The position numbers were made by a program, and so were the translations under genes. The notes under the pieces were generated by a model. The model did not search any database, was not told where the DNA came from, and worked only from the letters and a program-made list of their open reading frames with translations. DNA of 15,262 nucleotides, taken from NCBI GenBank assembly GCA_900553145.1, contig USCL01000063.1:1-15262 (forward strand), written 5' to 3'. This stretch comes from an uncultured Desulfovibrio sp. GTDB taxonomy: Bacteria > Desulfobacterota > Desulfovibrionia > Desulfovibrionales > Desulfovibrionaceae. Below, in pieces: positions 7,763-14,889 of this stretch; position 1 is the first letter of the stretch; every line of letters begins with the position of its first letter.

Positions 7763-8482
7763 TTAATTTTTGTTATTTTTTATGATATGTAAAGAATAAT
7801 CAATTCTATTCATGAGTAAGCTTGCCAGGGCTAGTATCTGAAAGGATTCTTCTTTGTCCATTTCCATTTTTTTATGCCCCAAAATATTTCTTACAGAAGA
7901 CACAAAGCCTTCTGCAATAGCACATGTTCCTTTTTGTAAGTTTTCGTTTGTTCTGTTTTTTTCACTGTACATGATTAATTTTGGATTTTTGGGTGAAAAC
8001 ATATGACATACTAATGCTGCGTCATCCAGCTCATCACCGTTCGGTGTCATACTAATATATATGGATCTGATCCTGTCTAGTACTTCTTTGCATGCAGAAA
8101 ATGCCGCATCAGCATGATATCCATCAATAAATTTCTTTTTTGATGATGCTTTGATTGAATTATGGATGTAATTCCATTCGCTTTCAGTTTGATTGTTGTT
8201 TATAGCCCAACGAATATATTTAATTTGGCTATCAATAAGTCCAAGGGCAAACAGATTGATATAGTTATACCCATAAAAAAGATCATCTTTTGTATTAAAA
8301 ATAAGTTTACTTTGAAATGGAAATGTATCTTTAATAAGAATTGAAAAGTTTATAATCTTGTTTTTGAGGGTTTGTATAAAATTTTGATGAAAAGGGATTA
8401 CAAAATTTTTACATCCCGCAATTGCTGCCCGGTTTAGCATTTTTGATATTTCTTCAAGCTCATTAAGTATTTTGTCCTTCAC
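7763..8482 (-). CDS. TIGR02391-family (Hypoth_Ymh-like) protein
   Basis: A 239-aa cytosolic protein with no signal peptide or membrane segment. The C-terminal half carries the pattern of the TIGR02391/Hypoth_Ymh domain: a YHADAAFSACKEVLDRIRSI helix (about residues 121-140), a D-rich DELDDAALVCHMFSPKNPKL segment (about 150-169), a GxxSSVRN(I)LGHKKM core (about 193-207), and a final EESFQILALASLLMNRIDYS helix (about 211-230). The family is uncharacterised but often occurs in accessory regions and near restriction or other defence genes, so a role in defence or element maintenance is only a guess. The start is GTG 8482, the first start after an in-frame stop; its ribosome binding site is weak. 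The gene is very AT-rich compared with both flanks, which suggests separate acquisition. It stands alone, 180 bases downstream of the regulator genes on the same strand. Confidence 0.72.
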   Translation of the reverse strand: MKDKILNELEEISKMLNRAAIAGCKNFVIPFHQNFIQTLKNKIINFSILIKDTFPFQSKLIFNTKDDLFYGYNYINLFALGLIDSQIKYIRWAINNNQTESEWNYIHNSIKASSKKKFIDGYHADAAFSACKEVLDRIRSIYISMTPNGDELDDAALVCHMFSPKNPKLIMYSEKNRTNENLQKGTCAIAEGFVSSVRNILGHKKMEMDKEESFQILALASLLMNRIDYSLHIIKNNKN

Positions 8483-8662
8483 TTTTTCATCTCACAGAGT
8501 AATATATTTAAAATGTATTGTTCATGAACTCAATTATTTTTTTCTGAATTTACCAATAAGATGCTATCTTTAACAAGGTATGTGATATGTAATTTGAATT
8601 TTAATACTAATAATTTTCCCCATTTCTTTAAGTGCTGTTAAAGAAAGATACATAGATAGATT

Positions 8663-9349
8663 TCATAGGGTTCCATAGGCAAGTTGCGAAAGGGCATTTT
8701 TATCGAGTATTTCAATCTTCTTTTTAGTAAATTTTCCAATGATACCACTATGTCTTAACTCTTTTATTACACGCATGACCGTAACGGGATGGAGCCCCAT
8801 CATGGCTGCTATATCCGTTTGGGTAATTTCTGGAGAGAAAGAAATCTTCCAGTCATGTTCATAGATGAGAGACATGAGTGCTTGGCAGACGCGTCCTTTG
8901 GCATCAGCATAGGCAAGATCTGATGTGTATGCGTAAGCTATTGCGTCTTTCCGGGCGAGAGTCATAATGAGATTCTTTACCTTTGATGGATTGTTCCTGA
9001 TGAAGCATTCACAAGAGAGCAGGCTCCCATCAAAGGTATAAAGCTCCGCATCCGTCTCACAGCGATAATAGAAATTTTCAAGTCCTCCAACCAATACTCC
9101 AATTTCGTTGAGAAGGCATCCGGCTTCTTGATAAAGGAGCGTCCATTCGCTTCCTTCCGGGGTTGGATGCACTGTTTTCACAATACCAGATTTGATCAGG
9201 TAAAACATTTGCCTCTTTGCGTTGAGGATTGCTCCCTTTCTCAGTTTCAGGATACCTTTTGGGCTGGCAGCTTCATTCCATTCCTCATTCTGGCTTGCCA
9301 ACCGTAGGAGGAGCAATAAGCTCTCATTTTCTTCCTTTGTCATATCCAT
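8663..9349 (-). CDS. Crp/Fnr-family transcriptional regulator (downstream copy)
   Basis: A protein of about 228 aa with the two-domain Crp/Fnr layout: an N-terminal cyclic-nucleotide-binding-like beta-barrel (LRKGAILNAKRQMFYLIKSG to about residue 110), a long dimerisation helix, then a winged helix with EITQTDIAAMMGLHPVTVMR followed by VIKELRHSGIIG (about 170-205 in the chosen frame). The GLHPVTV recognition-helix start is like that of many anaerobe Crp/Fnr regulators. No Fnr-type N-terminal Cys cluster is present, so a [4Fe-4S] oxygen sensor is unlikely; the ligand is unknown. I chose ATG 9349 because TGAGG lies nine bases upstream. TTG 9364 and the ATGs at 9355 and 9343 are alternatives. 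Its start overlaps the end of the upstream regulator gene by 26 bases, so the two are almost certainly one transcript. It diverges from the methyltransferase cassette and probably controls it. Confidence 0.88.
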   Translation of the reverse strand: MDMTKEENESLLLLLRLASQNEEWNEAASPKGILKLRKGAILNAKRQMFYLIKSGIVKTVHPTPEGSEWTLLYQEAGCLLNEIGVLVGGLENFYYRCETDAELYTFDGSLLSCECFIRNNPSKVKNLIMTLARKDAIAYAYTSDLAYADAKGRVCQALMSLIYEHDWKISFSPEITQTDIAAMMGLHPVTVMRVIKELRHSGIIGKFTKKKIEILDKNALSQLAYGTL

Positions 9350-10037
9350 AGCCATATGCCTCAATTTCCAGAAGTTTGTTTCGGTCGATGACGTCGATGT
9401 GCGACTTGGATATTTCTCCTATAATTCCAGCACTTCTTAATACATCAAGCGTGTTGGATACGGTCGCCGGGTGCAGCCCGGAAAGAGCCCCGATATCATT
9501 TTGGGTGATGCTGCTGACCTGTCGATCTGGCGGGCTTTGTTCTTGTGTAGTCATTCTGTTGATGACGCTGCACAGGCGCGACACGCTTGAATGGAAGCAC
9601 ATGTTGAATGCGCGTAGATTGAAGAGATTGGTCGTCTTCGCAATGGATCTGGAGAGCTCGATTATCAGTGCGGGATTATCGCGTATGAAGCTCTCCTCAA
9701 GCAGGGGGACATCAAATACGGCCAGAGAGCATGGGATTGGCGCAAGCAGCCTGAGCAAATGGTTGCCGCCCGTTAACGCCGCGCTTCCGTTCGCCAAGGC
9801 GTTTCTTCCGACAAGGAACGTCAGTTTTTCATCCCCGATCTTTGAGCGGCAGAAGAGATGGGCATAGCCGCCGAGGACGAGGATCAGTTCGTTTCCCTTA
9901 GGACGAAAGCTTTCCCCCCGCATCAGAGGCACTATCCGGGCATGGGGTTGCTCCTTGGACCATTCCTCACATTCATCTACGAGGTGTGGCTTGAACCAAT
10001 ATCGTGTAACCGTTTTTGAGCTGCTGTTTCCTGACAT
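9324..10037 (-). CDS. Crp/Fnr-family transcriptional regulator (upstream copy)
   Basis: A 237-aa Crp/Fnr-type regulator when started at ATG 10037 (MSGNSSSKT). That start has AAGGTG ten bases upstream. The longer frame, reaching 10196, would run through the AT-rich intergenic region and carry a low-complexity Lys/Ser-rich N-terminus, so I reject it. The N-terminal half is a divergent cNMP-binding-like barrel (RGESFRPKG, ILVLGGYAHLF). The C-terminal winged helix contains SITQNDIGALSGLHPATVSN followed by TLDVLRSAGIIG, clearly paralogous to the HTH of the following gene. No Fe-S Cys cluster is seen. It is the first gene of a two-regulator operon reading away from the mttB-like gene. Having two diverged paralogues in tandem suggests that two signals, or a heteromer, control the divergent cassette; this is inference. 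Confidence 0.88.
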   Translation of the reverse strand: MSGNSSSKTVTRYWFKPHLVDECEEWSKEQPHARIVPLMRGESFRPKGNELILVLGGYAHLFCRSKIGDEKLTFLVGRNALANGSAALTGGNHLLRLLAPIPCSLAVFDVPLLEESFIRDNPALIIELSRSIAKTTNLFNLRAFNMCFHSSVSRLCSVINRMTTQEQSPPDRQVSSITQNDIGALSGLHPATVSNTLDVLRSAGIIGEISKSHIDVIDRNKLLEIEAYGYGYDKGRK

Positions 10038-10213
10038 CACGAGGGAACACCTTTTTGCCTTAAAGAACTCACTGTTTTTAGCCGTTGCTAGTTTTTTTTT
10101 TGATGAGCGTATGCTAGGGTTTGATTGCTTTGTACAAAAAGTGACAAACCGTTTCGTTTCGCGCGCTACGATTCCATTCTGCAACGGAAACGCCATTCCA
10201 TAAGGAGGGGCAG
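10038..10213. promoter_or_regulatory. Divergent promoter/operator region of the regulator and methyltransferase operons
   Basis: These 176 bases separate the two divergent transcripts. A perfect 10-base palindrome, TTTGTACAAA (10129-10138), and an odd palindrome, AAACCGTTT, just after it are candidate operator half-sites. A weak sigma70-like pair for the plus strand is TTGCTA (10085-10090) and TATGCT (10110-10115) with a 19-base spacer that contains ten consecutive T (10092-10101). No TGTGA-N6-TCACA Crp site or TTGAT-N4-ATCAA Fnr site is evident. The mttB-like gene has an excellent ribosome binding site, AAGGAGG, five bases or so before its ATG. Confidence 0.45.
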
Positions 10214-11638
10214 ATGTTACAACCCATGTGGGTTCTGTCTGATAGCGACTTGGCTACTATCCATAGTGCAACGGTTGAGCTTTTGAAGTCAACGGGTATC
10301 CAGTTTTTATCTGAGGAGAGCATAGAACTTTTCCGCCATCACGGTTTCCGGGTGGAGGGGGAAACCGTTTTCTTTACGGAGGAGGATATCGATTCCGCCC
10401 TGAAACTGTGTCCTCCGTCGTTCACCATCCATGCGCGAAACCCTGAGAGAAGCGTCGAAATCGGCGGGCGCCGCCCTATTTTTTCCCCCATATATGGTGC
10501 CCCATATGTCGTTGACTTTGAAGGAAATATAAGAAGCGGTACCTTGGAGGACTACCAAACGCTCGTGCGTCTGGCACACCAGCTACCCAATCAGGATATG
10601 GTCGGCTATCTCCTCTGCGATCCAGGAGATGTCCCGGCGGGGAAGGCCCATGTCCATATGTTGCATGCTTCCATGACCTGTTCCGATAAGCCGTTCATGG
10701 GCAGCAGCACCCACGGATCCAGAGGCGTTGAGGATTGCATGCGCATGGGGGAGATCTTCTTTGATTCGTCTAGAGCTTATCTGAGGGAACATCCCTTCTG
10801 CATTTCGTTGATAAACAGCCTGACTCCGTTGCGTTATGAAAAAGGGAGTTGCGAGGCTTTGATGGCCTTCGCGCGGGACAGGCAACCGCTCCTCATTGCC
10901 TCCCTTGTTACGGGAGGGGCAACCGGGCCGATCACAATGGCTGGTGTGCTCGTTTTGCAGAATGCGGAGATTCTTGCGGGAATCGTTTTGGCGCAGCTGG
11001 TTTCACCGGGAACGCCCGTTGTCTACGGTTGTGCTTCTGGGATTATGGATATGCGCAGCATCGTCGTTTCGCTGGGTGCGCCCGAATTCTCGAAGATTTT
11101 GAGGGCCGGGGTTCAGCTCGGGCACCACTATGGGCTTCCCTGCCGTGGAGGAGGCTCGCTTACGGAATCCTGCGACATTGATGCGCAGGCTGGATTCGAG
11201 TCAATGAGCACCATGCTCAATGCCATGGCATATGGCGCTGACTTCATCCAGCACAGCGCGGGATGTCTTTCCTCCTATCTGGCCGCTTCGTTCTCCAAGC
11301 TCGTCATGGATGACGGGATATGCAGTTATGGCAAGGCAATGCGGGAAAAAGTGGATTTCAGCGAAGAGGCTCTCGCCATTGATATCATCAAGGAAGTGGG
11401 CCACGGAGGGGAATACCTCACACACTTGCACACAGCCATGAATTGCCGCAGCGCCGTATGGCAGCCCGCCTATTCTTACCGGGGAGGTTTGAATGCGTGG
11501 GAGGCTAGCGGGAAGCCGGATATCCGTGAGGCCATCCGCGAACGCGGAAAACAGCTTCTGGCCGAATATGTCCAGCCCGATCTGGAACCTCGCATCAGAG
11601 AGCGCCTTGAAGCCTTTGTACTGGCCTACAAGGCATAG
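10214..11638 (+). CDS. MttB-superfamily (trimethylamine/quaternary-amine) methyltransferase, pyrrolysine-free
   Basis: A 474-aa cytosolic enzyme of the MttB superfamily. These proteins take a methyl group from an amine or betaine and pass it to the cobalt of a partner corrinoid protein. Recognisable blocks are PIYGAPYVVDFEGNIRSGTL (about 92-111), PVVYGCASGIMDMRS (about 268-282), GAPEF, HYGLPCRGGGSLTES (about 305-319) and the loop QHSAGCLSSYLAASFSKLVM (about 346-365). In true trimethylamine MttB an in-frame UAG (pyrrolysine) lies in that last region; here the frame is uninterrupted, with Ser near that place. This puts it with the non-Pyl homologues, some of which are known to demethylate glycine betaine, proline betaine, carnitine or gamma-butyrobetaine. 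The substrate is unknown, but the BCCT transporter 14 bases downstream fits a quaternary ammonium compound. No corrinoid protein gene is adjacent; it must lie elsewhere. First gene of the cassette, with a strong AAGGAGG ribosome binding site. Confidence 0.93.
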   Translation: MLQPMWVLSDSDLATIHSATVELLKSTGIQFLSEESIELFRHHGFRVEGETVFFTEEDIDSALKLCPPSFTIHARNPERSVEIGGRRPIFSPIYGAPYVVDFEGNIRSGTLEDYQTLVRLAHQLPNQDMVGYLLCDPGDVPAGKAHVHMLHASMTCSDKPFMGSSTHGSRGVEDCMRMGEIFFDSSRAYLREHPFCISLINSLTPLRYEKGSCEALMAFARDRQPLLIASLVTGGATGPITMAGVLVLQNAEILAGIVLAQLVSPGTPVVYGCASGIMDMRSIVVSLGAPEFSKILRAGVQLGHHYGLPCRGGGSLTESCDIDAQAGFESMSTMLNAMAYGADFIQHSAGCLSSYLAASFSKLVMDDGICSYGKAMREKVDFSEEALAIDIIKEVGHGGEYLTHLHTAMNCRSAVWQPAYSYRGGLNAWEASGKPDIREAIRERGKQLLAEYVQPDLEPRIRERLEAFVLAYKA

Positions 11639-11652
11639 AAGGGGAGGAAATC

Positions 11653-13230
11653 ATGAGCAATTCAGTCTCCACGGAAAAACGTAGCGGCATAGATACATTC
11701 CTTGTTGGCGTAACATTGTTCCTTACGCTTCTCGCAATCATCTGGGCAGCGGTATCCCCCGATCAGTTTGCGGACATCATGAAAGGGGCCAAGAACAGTA
11801 TCGCCCATCATTTCGGATGGTTCTTCATTTTGAGTGTTTTCCTATTCATTCCCATTCTGTTTTTTTTGGCCTTCGGCAAATACAGAAATCTCAAGCTGGG
11901 AAAGGATGACGACAAGCCGGAATTCAGTACATTCAGCTGGGTGGCTCTGCTTTTCGGGTGCGGCTTGGGAGCCGGGTACTGCTTTTGGCCGTTTGGAGAG
12001 GCTCTTTGGCATTTCTACAAGACCCCTTATCTTGCCGAGTCGGGATCACAGGCGGCGTATCTCGTGTCCAAAGGGGCGGCAATGCTTCATTGGGGATTCC
12101 ATCAGTGGGCCATTTACGCGATCGTGGGATTGGTTATCGCTTTTCCCGCGTTCCGCCTGGATCGCCCCATGACCGTATCAGGAGCGTTCTATGGCCTGCT
12201 GGGGGACAAGGCGTCGAAAGGCATCATTGGGCGCTGTGTGGAGATTATCGCGTCCATCACAGCCCTTTGGGGCGCGGCGGCTGCGAACTGTCTCGGCCTG
12301 ATGTTGTTTACCGTGGGATTAAAGAATATTTTCGGTATTGAAGTGGGGCTTGCCGGGAACGCCGTCATCATGTTTTCCATCATCATTGCGTATACCATGG
12401 CGGCGTACTCTGGCCTGCATAAGGGGATAAAGCTCATCAGCGATGGAAACGTCTGGGTTTCGGTCATTTGGTTCGTATTTATCCTATTTGCTGGCCCGAC
12501 AGTGCTTCTCCTGAACGGGATGGTGGAAACGATTGGGCAATATTTCAATTATTTCTTCACGATGGCAACCTTTACGGATTCTCAGGGGCTGACAGGCGGA
12601 TGGGCGACGGACTGGCCTATTTTCTATTGGCTTTGGAACACTTCATGGGCTCCGTTCGTTGGTGGCTTCATCGCCCGTATATCGCGCGGCAGGTCGATCC
12701 AGCAGTATATCCTCGGCGTTCTGATCATCCCGGTCTGCGTCTCTTTCATATGGTTCGGCGTGCTCATGACGGCGACGCACTATGTCGATGCCAACCATCT
12801 CGTTAATATATGGGAACTGGTGCAGAGCAACCCGGCAAACGGACCCTACGCGGTAGCCTCGGCCTTTGGCGGCGGCGTGATCATCAACTGCGTCATCTTC
12901 CTGAGCGTTGCCGGTTTCCTGATCACGTCAGCAGACGCGGCCTCTTTCTTTATCGCCATACAGATGTCGCATGGTTCATTGAACCCCAGCAAGGGCATGG
13001 TCCTTTTGTGGGGGCTCATTATCGGAGCTGTCTCGGTTGTGCTCCTGAACACGAACGGGCTTGATGGGGTCAAGTTTGCGGGCATTCTTGCAGGGGCTCC
13101 GTTTATGTTCATCATTTGGTTTATGGTTGTCTCCTTCTTCAGAACACTCAGAAGTGAGTACGCACGGTTTAAGGAAAATCAAGAACGTTCATATATGGAA
13201 CACCTGAGAAGGGAACTTTTCAAGTCATAA
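11653..13230 (+). CDS. BCCT-family betaine/carnitine/choline transporter
   Basis: A 525-aa inner-membrane protein with about 12 hydrophobic segments, the normal BCCT length. The family signature YWLWNTSWAPFVGGFIARIS followed by RGRSI (about 325-347) is plain, as are WGFHQWAIY (about 147-155) and SADAASFF (about 426-433). The glycine-rich stretch of helix 3 reads GLGAG (104-108) where BetP has GMGIG. In the aromatic box the first and third Trp (W328, W332) are kept, but the second, W374 in BetP, is Asn (N329). That may alter substrate choice. The family imports or exchanges quaternary ammonium compounds with Na+ or by antiport; which mode applies cannot be read here. The short polar C-tail lacks an obvious long osmosensing domain, fitting a nutritional role. 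GGGGAGG precedes the ATG, and the gene lies 14 bases after the methyltransferase, so the two form one operon. Confidence 0.96.
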   Translation: MSNSVSTEKRSGIDTFLVGVTLFLTLLAIIWAAVSPDQFADIMKGAKNSIAHHFGWFFILSVFLFIPILFFLAFGKYRNLKLGKDDDKPEFSTFSWVALLFGCGLGAGYCFWPFGEALWHFYKTPYLAESGSQAAYLVSKGAAMLHWGFHQWAIYAIVGLVIAFPAFRLDRPMTVSGAFYGLLGDKASKGIIGRCVEIIASITALWGAAAANCLGLMLFTVGLKNIFGIEVGLAGNAVIMFSIIIAYTMAAYSGLHKGIKLISDGNVWVSVIWFVFILFAGPTVLLLNGMVETIGQYFNYFFTMATFTDSQGLTGGWATDWPIFYWLWNTSWAPFVGGFIARISRGRSIQQYILGVLIIPVCVSFIWFGVLMTATHYVDANHLVNIWELVQSNPANGPYAVASAFGGGVIINCVIFLSVAGFLITSADAASFFIAIQMSHGSLNPSKGMVLLWGLIIGAVSVVLLNTNGLDGVKFAGILAGAPFMFIIWFMVVSFFRTLRSEYARFKENQERSYMEHLRRELFKS

Positions 13231-13278
13231 CTCTCTGCAGTGCGTATAGAGCCGTAATCAGTATAGAAGGATAAGGAA

Positions 13279-14625
13279 ATGCACGGAAAAAATTTGATTC
13301 TTGAAGTTTTCAAGGGGAACCCCGTCGAGCGGACCCCCTGGGTTCCCTACACCGGTTCCCAAATCGCCAACCTCAAGGGGTATACCGCGCAGGAAATGTT
13401 CCGCGACGCGGACAAGCTGTACGAATGCTGCATCGAGGCGGAGTCCCAATACTCCCCGGACGGCATGACTCCCATGTTCGACCTGCAAGTCGAAGCTGAA
13501 ATCCTCGGCTGCGATCTCGCATGGTACGACAACACCCCGCCCACCGTCTGCTCTCACCCGCTCGAAGGCGAGCTCGTCATCCCCACGCAGCGCATCCAAA
13601 AGACCGACGGCCGCATCCCGCTCATCCTCGACGTCATGCGCCGCTTCAAGGCAGCCAAGCCCGACATCGCCATGTACGGCCTTGTCTGCGGCCCGTTCTC
13701 CCTCGCCTCGCACCTGCGCGGGACCAACATCTTTATGGATATGTACGACGACGAAGACGGCGTAAAGGCCCTCGTCGCCTACTGCGAGGAAGTCGTCCGC
13801 GAGGTGGCGGAATACTATATCGAGGCCGGGTGCGACGTGATCGCCGCCGTCGACCCCCTCGTCTCCCAGATTTCGCCGGATATGTTCGAGACCTTCCTGA
13901 GCGAACCCTACACGAAGTTCTTCGCCTCCATGCGCGAAAAGGGCGTGCCCTCCTCCTTCTTCGTCTGCGGCGACGCCACCAAGAACATCGAGCCCATGTG
14001 CCTCACCAGGCCCGACTGCATCGCCATCGACGAGAACGTCGATATCGTGGAAGCCAAAAAGATCACGGACGCCCACGGCATCACCATTTCCGGCAACCTC
14101 CAGCTCACCATCACCATGCTGCTCGGCACACAGCAGGACAACCAGAAGGCCGCCATCGAGCTGATGGACAAGATCGGCACCCACCGCTTCATCCTCGCGC
14201 CCGGCTGCGACGTCCCCTTCGACGCCCCCGCAGCGAACCTCATCGGCGTGGGGCAGGCCGTACACAACCCCGAGGCCGTCCGCAAGGCGCTTGAAAACTA
14301 CGTCGCCAAGGACAACCTGCCCGACATCGAGATGCCGGATTACGCCAACCTCGATCACGTCCTCGTCGAGGTCGTGACCATCGACTCCAAGACCTGCGCG
14401 GCCTGCGGCTACATGGTCGCCACCGCCAACAACGCCGCCAAGATTTATGGCGACAAGGTCGAAGTCGTGGAACGATCCATCATGTTCCCCGAAAACCTCA
14501 CCTTCGTCGGCAAGGTCGGCCTGACGAACCTCCCCTCGCTCCTCGTCAACGGCGTCATCAAGCACGTCTCGCTCATCCCCACCGTTGAAAAGCTGAGGGA
14601 GGAGATCGAGGAAGTGATGAAGTAG
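13279..14625 (+). CDS. UroD/MtaA-type methyltransferase fused to a thioredoxin-like domain
   Basis: A 448-aa cytosolic protein. Residues about 1-345 belong to the uroporphyrinogen decarboxylase superfamily branch that includes the corrinoid:thiol methyltransferases MtaA, MtbA and CmuA. Seen are YGLVCGPFSLASHLRG (about 133-148), EAGCDVIAAVDPL (182-194), FFVCGDATKN (227-236) and ILAPGCDVP (305-313). In MtaA/MtbA zinc is bound by H-x-C and a later Cys; here the two Cys are C230 and C310, but the His position is Phe228. Residues about 358-448 form a thioredoxin-like domain with CAAC (373-376) and NLPSLLVNG carrying the likely cis-Pro (P419). Its role beside an MttB homologue and BCCT transporter suggests moving the methyl group from a corrinoid protein to an acceptor, with the thioredoxin domain perhaps handling the thiol redox state; both are inference. 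It follows the BCCT gene by 48 bases with AAGGA-rich sequence before ATG 13279. It is far richer in GC-ending codons than the two genes before it, so it may have a separate history. Confidence 0.9.
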   Translation: MHGKNLILEVFKGNPVERTPWVPYTGSQIANLKGYTAQEMFRDADKLYECCIEAESQYSPDGMTPMFDLQVEAEILGCDLAWYDNTPPTVCSHPLEGELVIPTQRIQKTDGRIPLILDVMRRFKAAKPDIAMYGLVCGPFSLASHLRGTNIFMDMYDDEDGVKALVAYCEEVVREVAEYYIEAGCDVIAAVDPLVSQISPDMFETFLSEPYTKFFASMREKGVPSSFFVCGDATKNIEPMCLTRPDCIAIDENVDIVEAKKITDAHGITISGNLQLTITMLLGTQQDNQKAAIELMDKIGTHRFILAPGCDVPFDAPAANLIGVGQAVHNPEAVRKALENYVAKDNLPDIEMPDYANLDHVLVEVVTIDSKTCAACGYMVATANNAAKIYGDKVEVVERSIMFPENLTFVGKVGLTNLPSLLVNGVIKHVSLIPTVEKLREEIEEVMK

Positions 14626-14644
14626 ATAAAGGTTGGGGAGGGAA

Positions 14645-14660
14645 CCCTTCTGAAGAAGGG
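14645..14660 (+). terminator. Small perfect hairpin after the UroD-like gene
   Basis: CCCTTC-TGAA-GAAGGG is a perfect six-base-pair stem with a four-base loop, 20 bases after the stop codon. No T-run follows, so it is a weak or Rho-assisted terminator at best, or an mRNA-stabilising structure. Confidence 0.35.
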
Positions 14661-14698
14661 CTGGGATGCTATCGCTGCCGGTAAGGTGCGAAGGCTTG

Positions 14699-14735
14699 CC
14701 TGACGGCCACGGCCCCTAATGGGCCGCCCGTCGGG
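14699..14735 (+). terminator. Long GC-rich stem-loop before the CobW-like gene
   Basis: CCTGACGG (14699-14706) pairs with CCGTCGGG (14728-14735) with one G-T wobble. Inside, GGCCC (14711-14715) pairs with GGGCC (14721-14725) around a CTAAT loop. The structure should be very stable. The tract after it is C/T-rich rather than a plain T-run, so intrinsic termination is possible but not typical. Confidence 0.4.
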
Positions 14736-14889
14736 TCGCCCCTCCCTCTCTCCTCCCCACTATTTTCAACTGGCGGGGAGGCGGCGCGGGGGGGAGCCCC
14801 CCCTCGGGCCGAAAGTGGAAAAGCCGAATCTTCCGGATTCCGCCCAAAGAGGCATTTTCGACACGGATCGCAAACAAAGGGCTGACACC

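Larger units (their letters stand above)
14634..14759 (+). other. Structured intergenic segment with closing stem and inner hairpins
   Basis: TGGGGAGG (14634-14641) is the exact inverse of CCTCCCCA (14752-14759), so the 126 bases between the UroD-like gene and the GTPase gene can close on themselves. Two hairpins lie inside. I see no cobalamin riboswitch: the B12-box (GCCACTG) and its companion motifs are absent. It may be a processing or terminator structure, a small RNA, or a regulatory leader for the GTPase gene. No ORF is apparent. Confidence 0.35.

Noticed and set aside
10038..10196. N-terminal extension of the upstream Crp/Fnr regulator
   Set aside because: The extension is Lys/Ser-rich, encoded by AT-rich promoter-like DNA; ATG 10037 has a ribosome binding site and matches the usual family length.
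11227..11310. Pyrrolysine (in-frame TAG) in the mttB-like gene
   Set aside because: The frame is continuous through the region where MttB has pyrrolysine; sense codons are present.
13521..14294. 257-aa plus-strand ORF inside the UroD-like gene
   Set aside because: Arg/His/Pro-rich out-of-frame shadow with no ribosome binding site or motifs.
13258..14565. 435-aa minus-strand ORF opposite the UroD-like gene
   Set aside because: It is the antisense shadow of a GC-rich gene. It is Gly/Val/Asp/His-rich low-complexity sequence with no family motif.
14626..14889. Cobalamin riboswitch upstream of the CobW-like gene
   Set aside because: The context invites one, but neither the B12 box GCCACTG nor the conserved flanking motifs are present.
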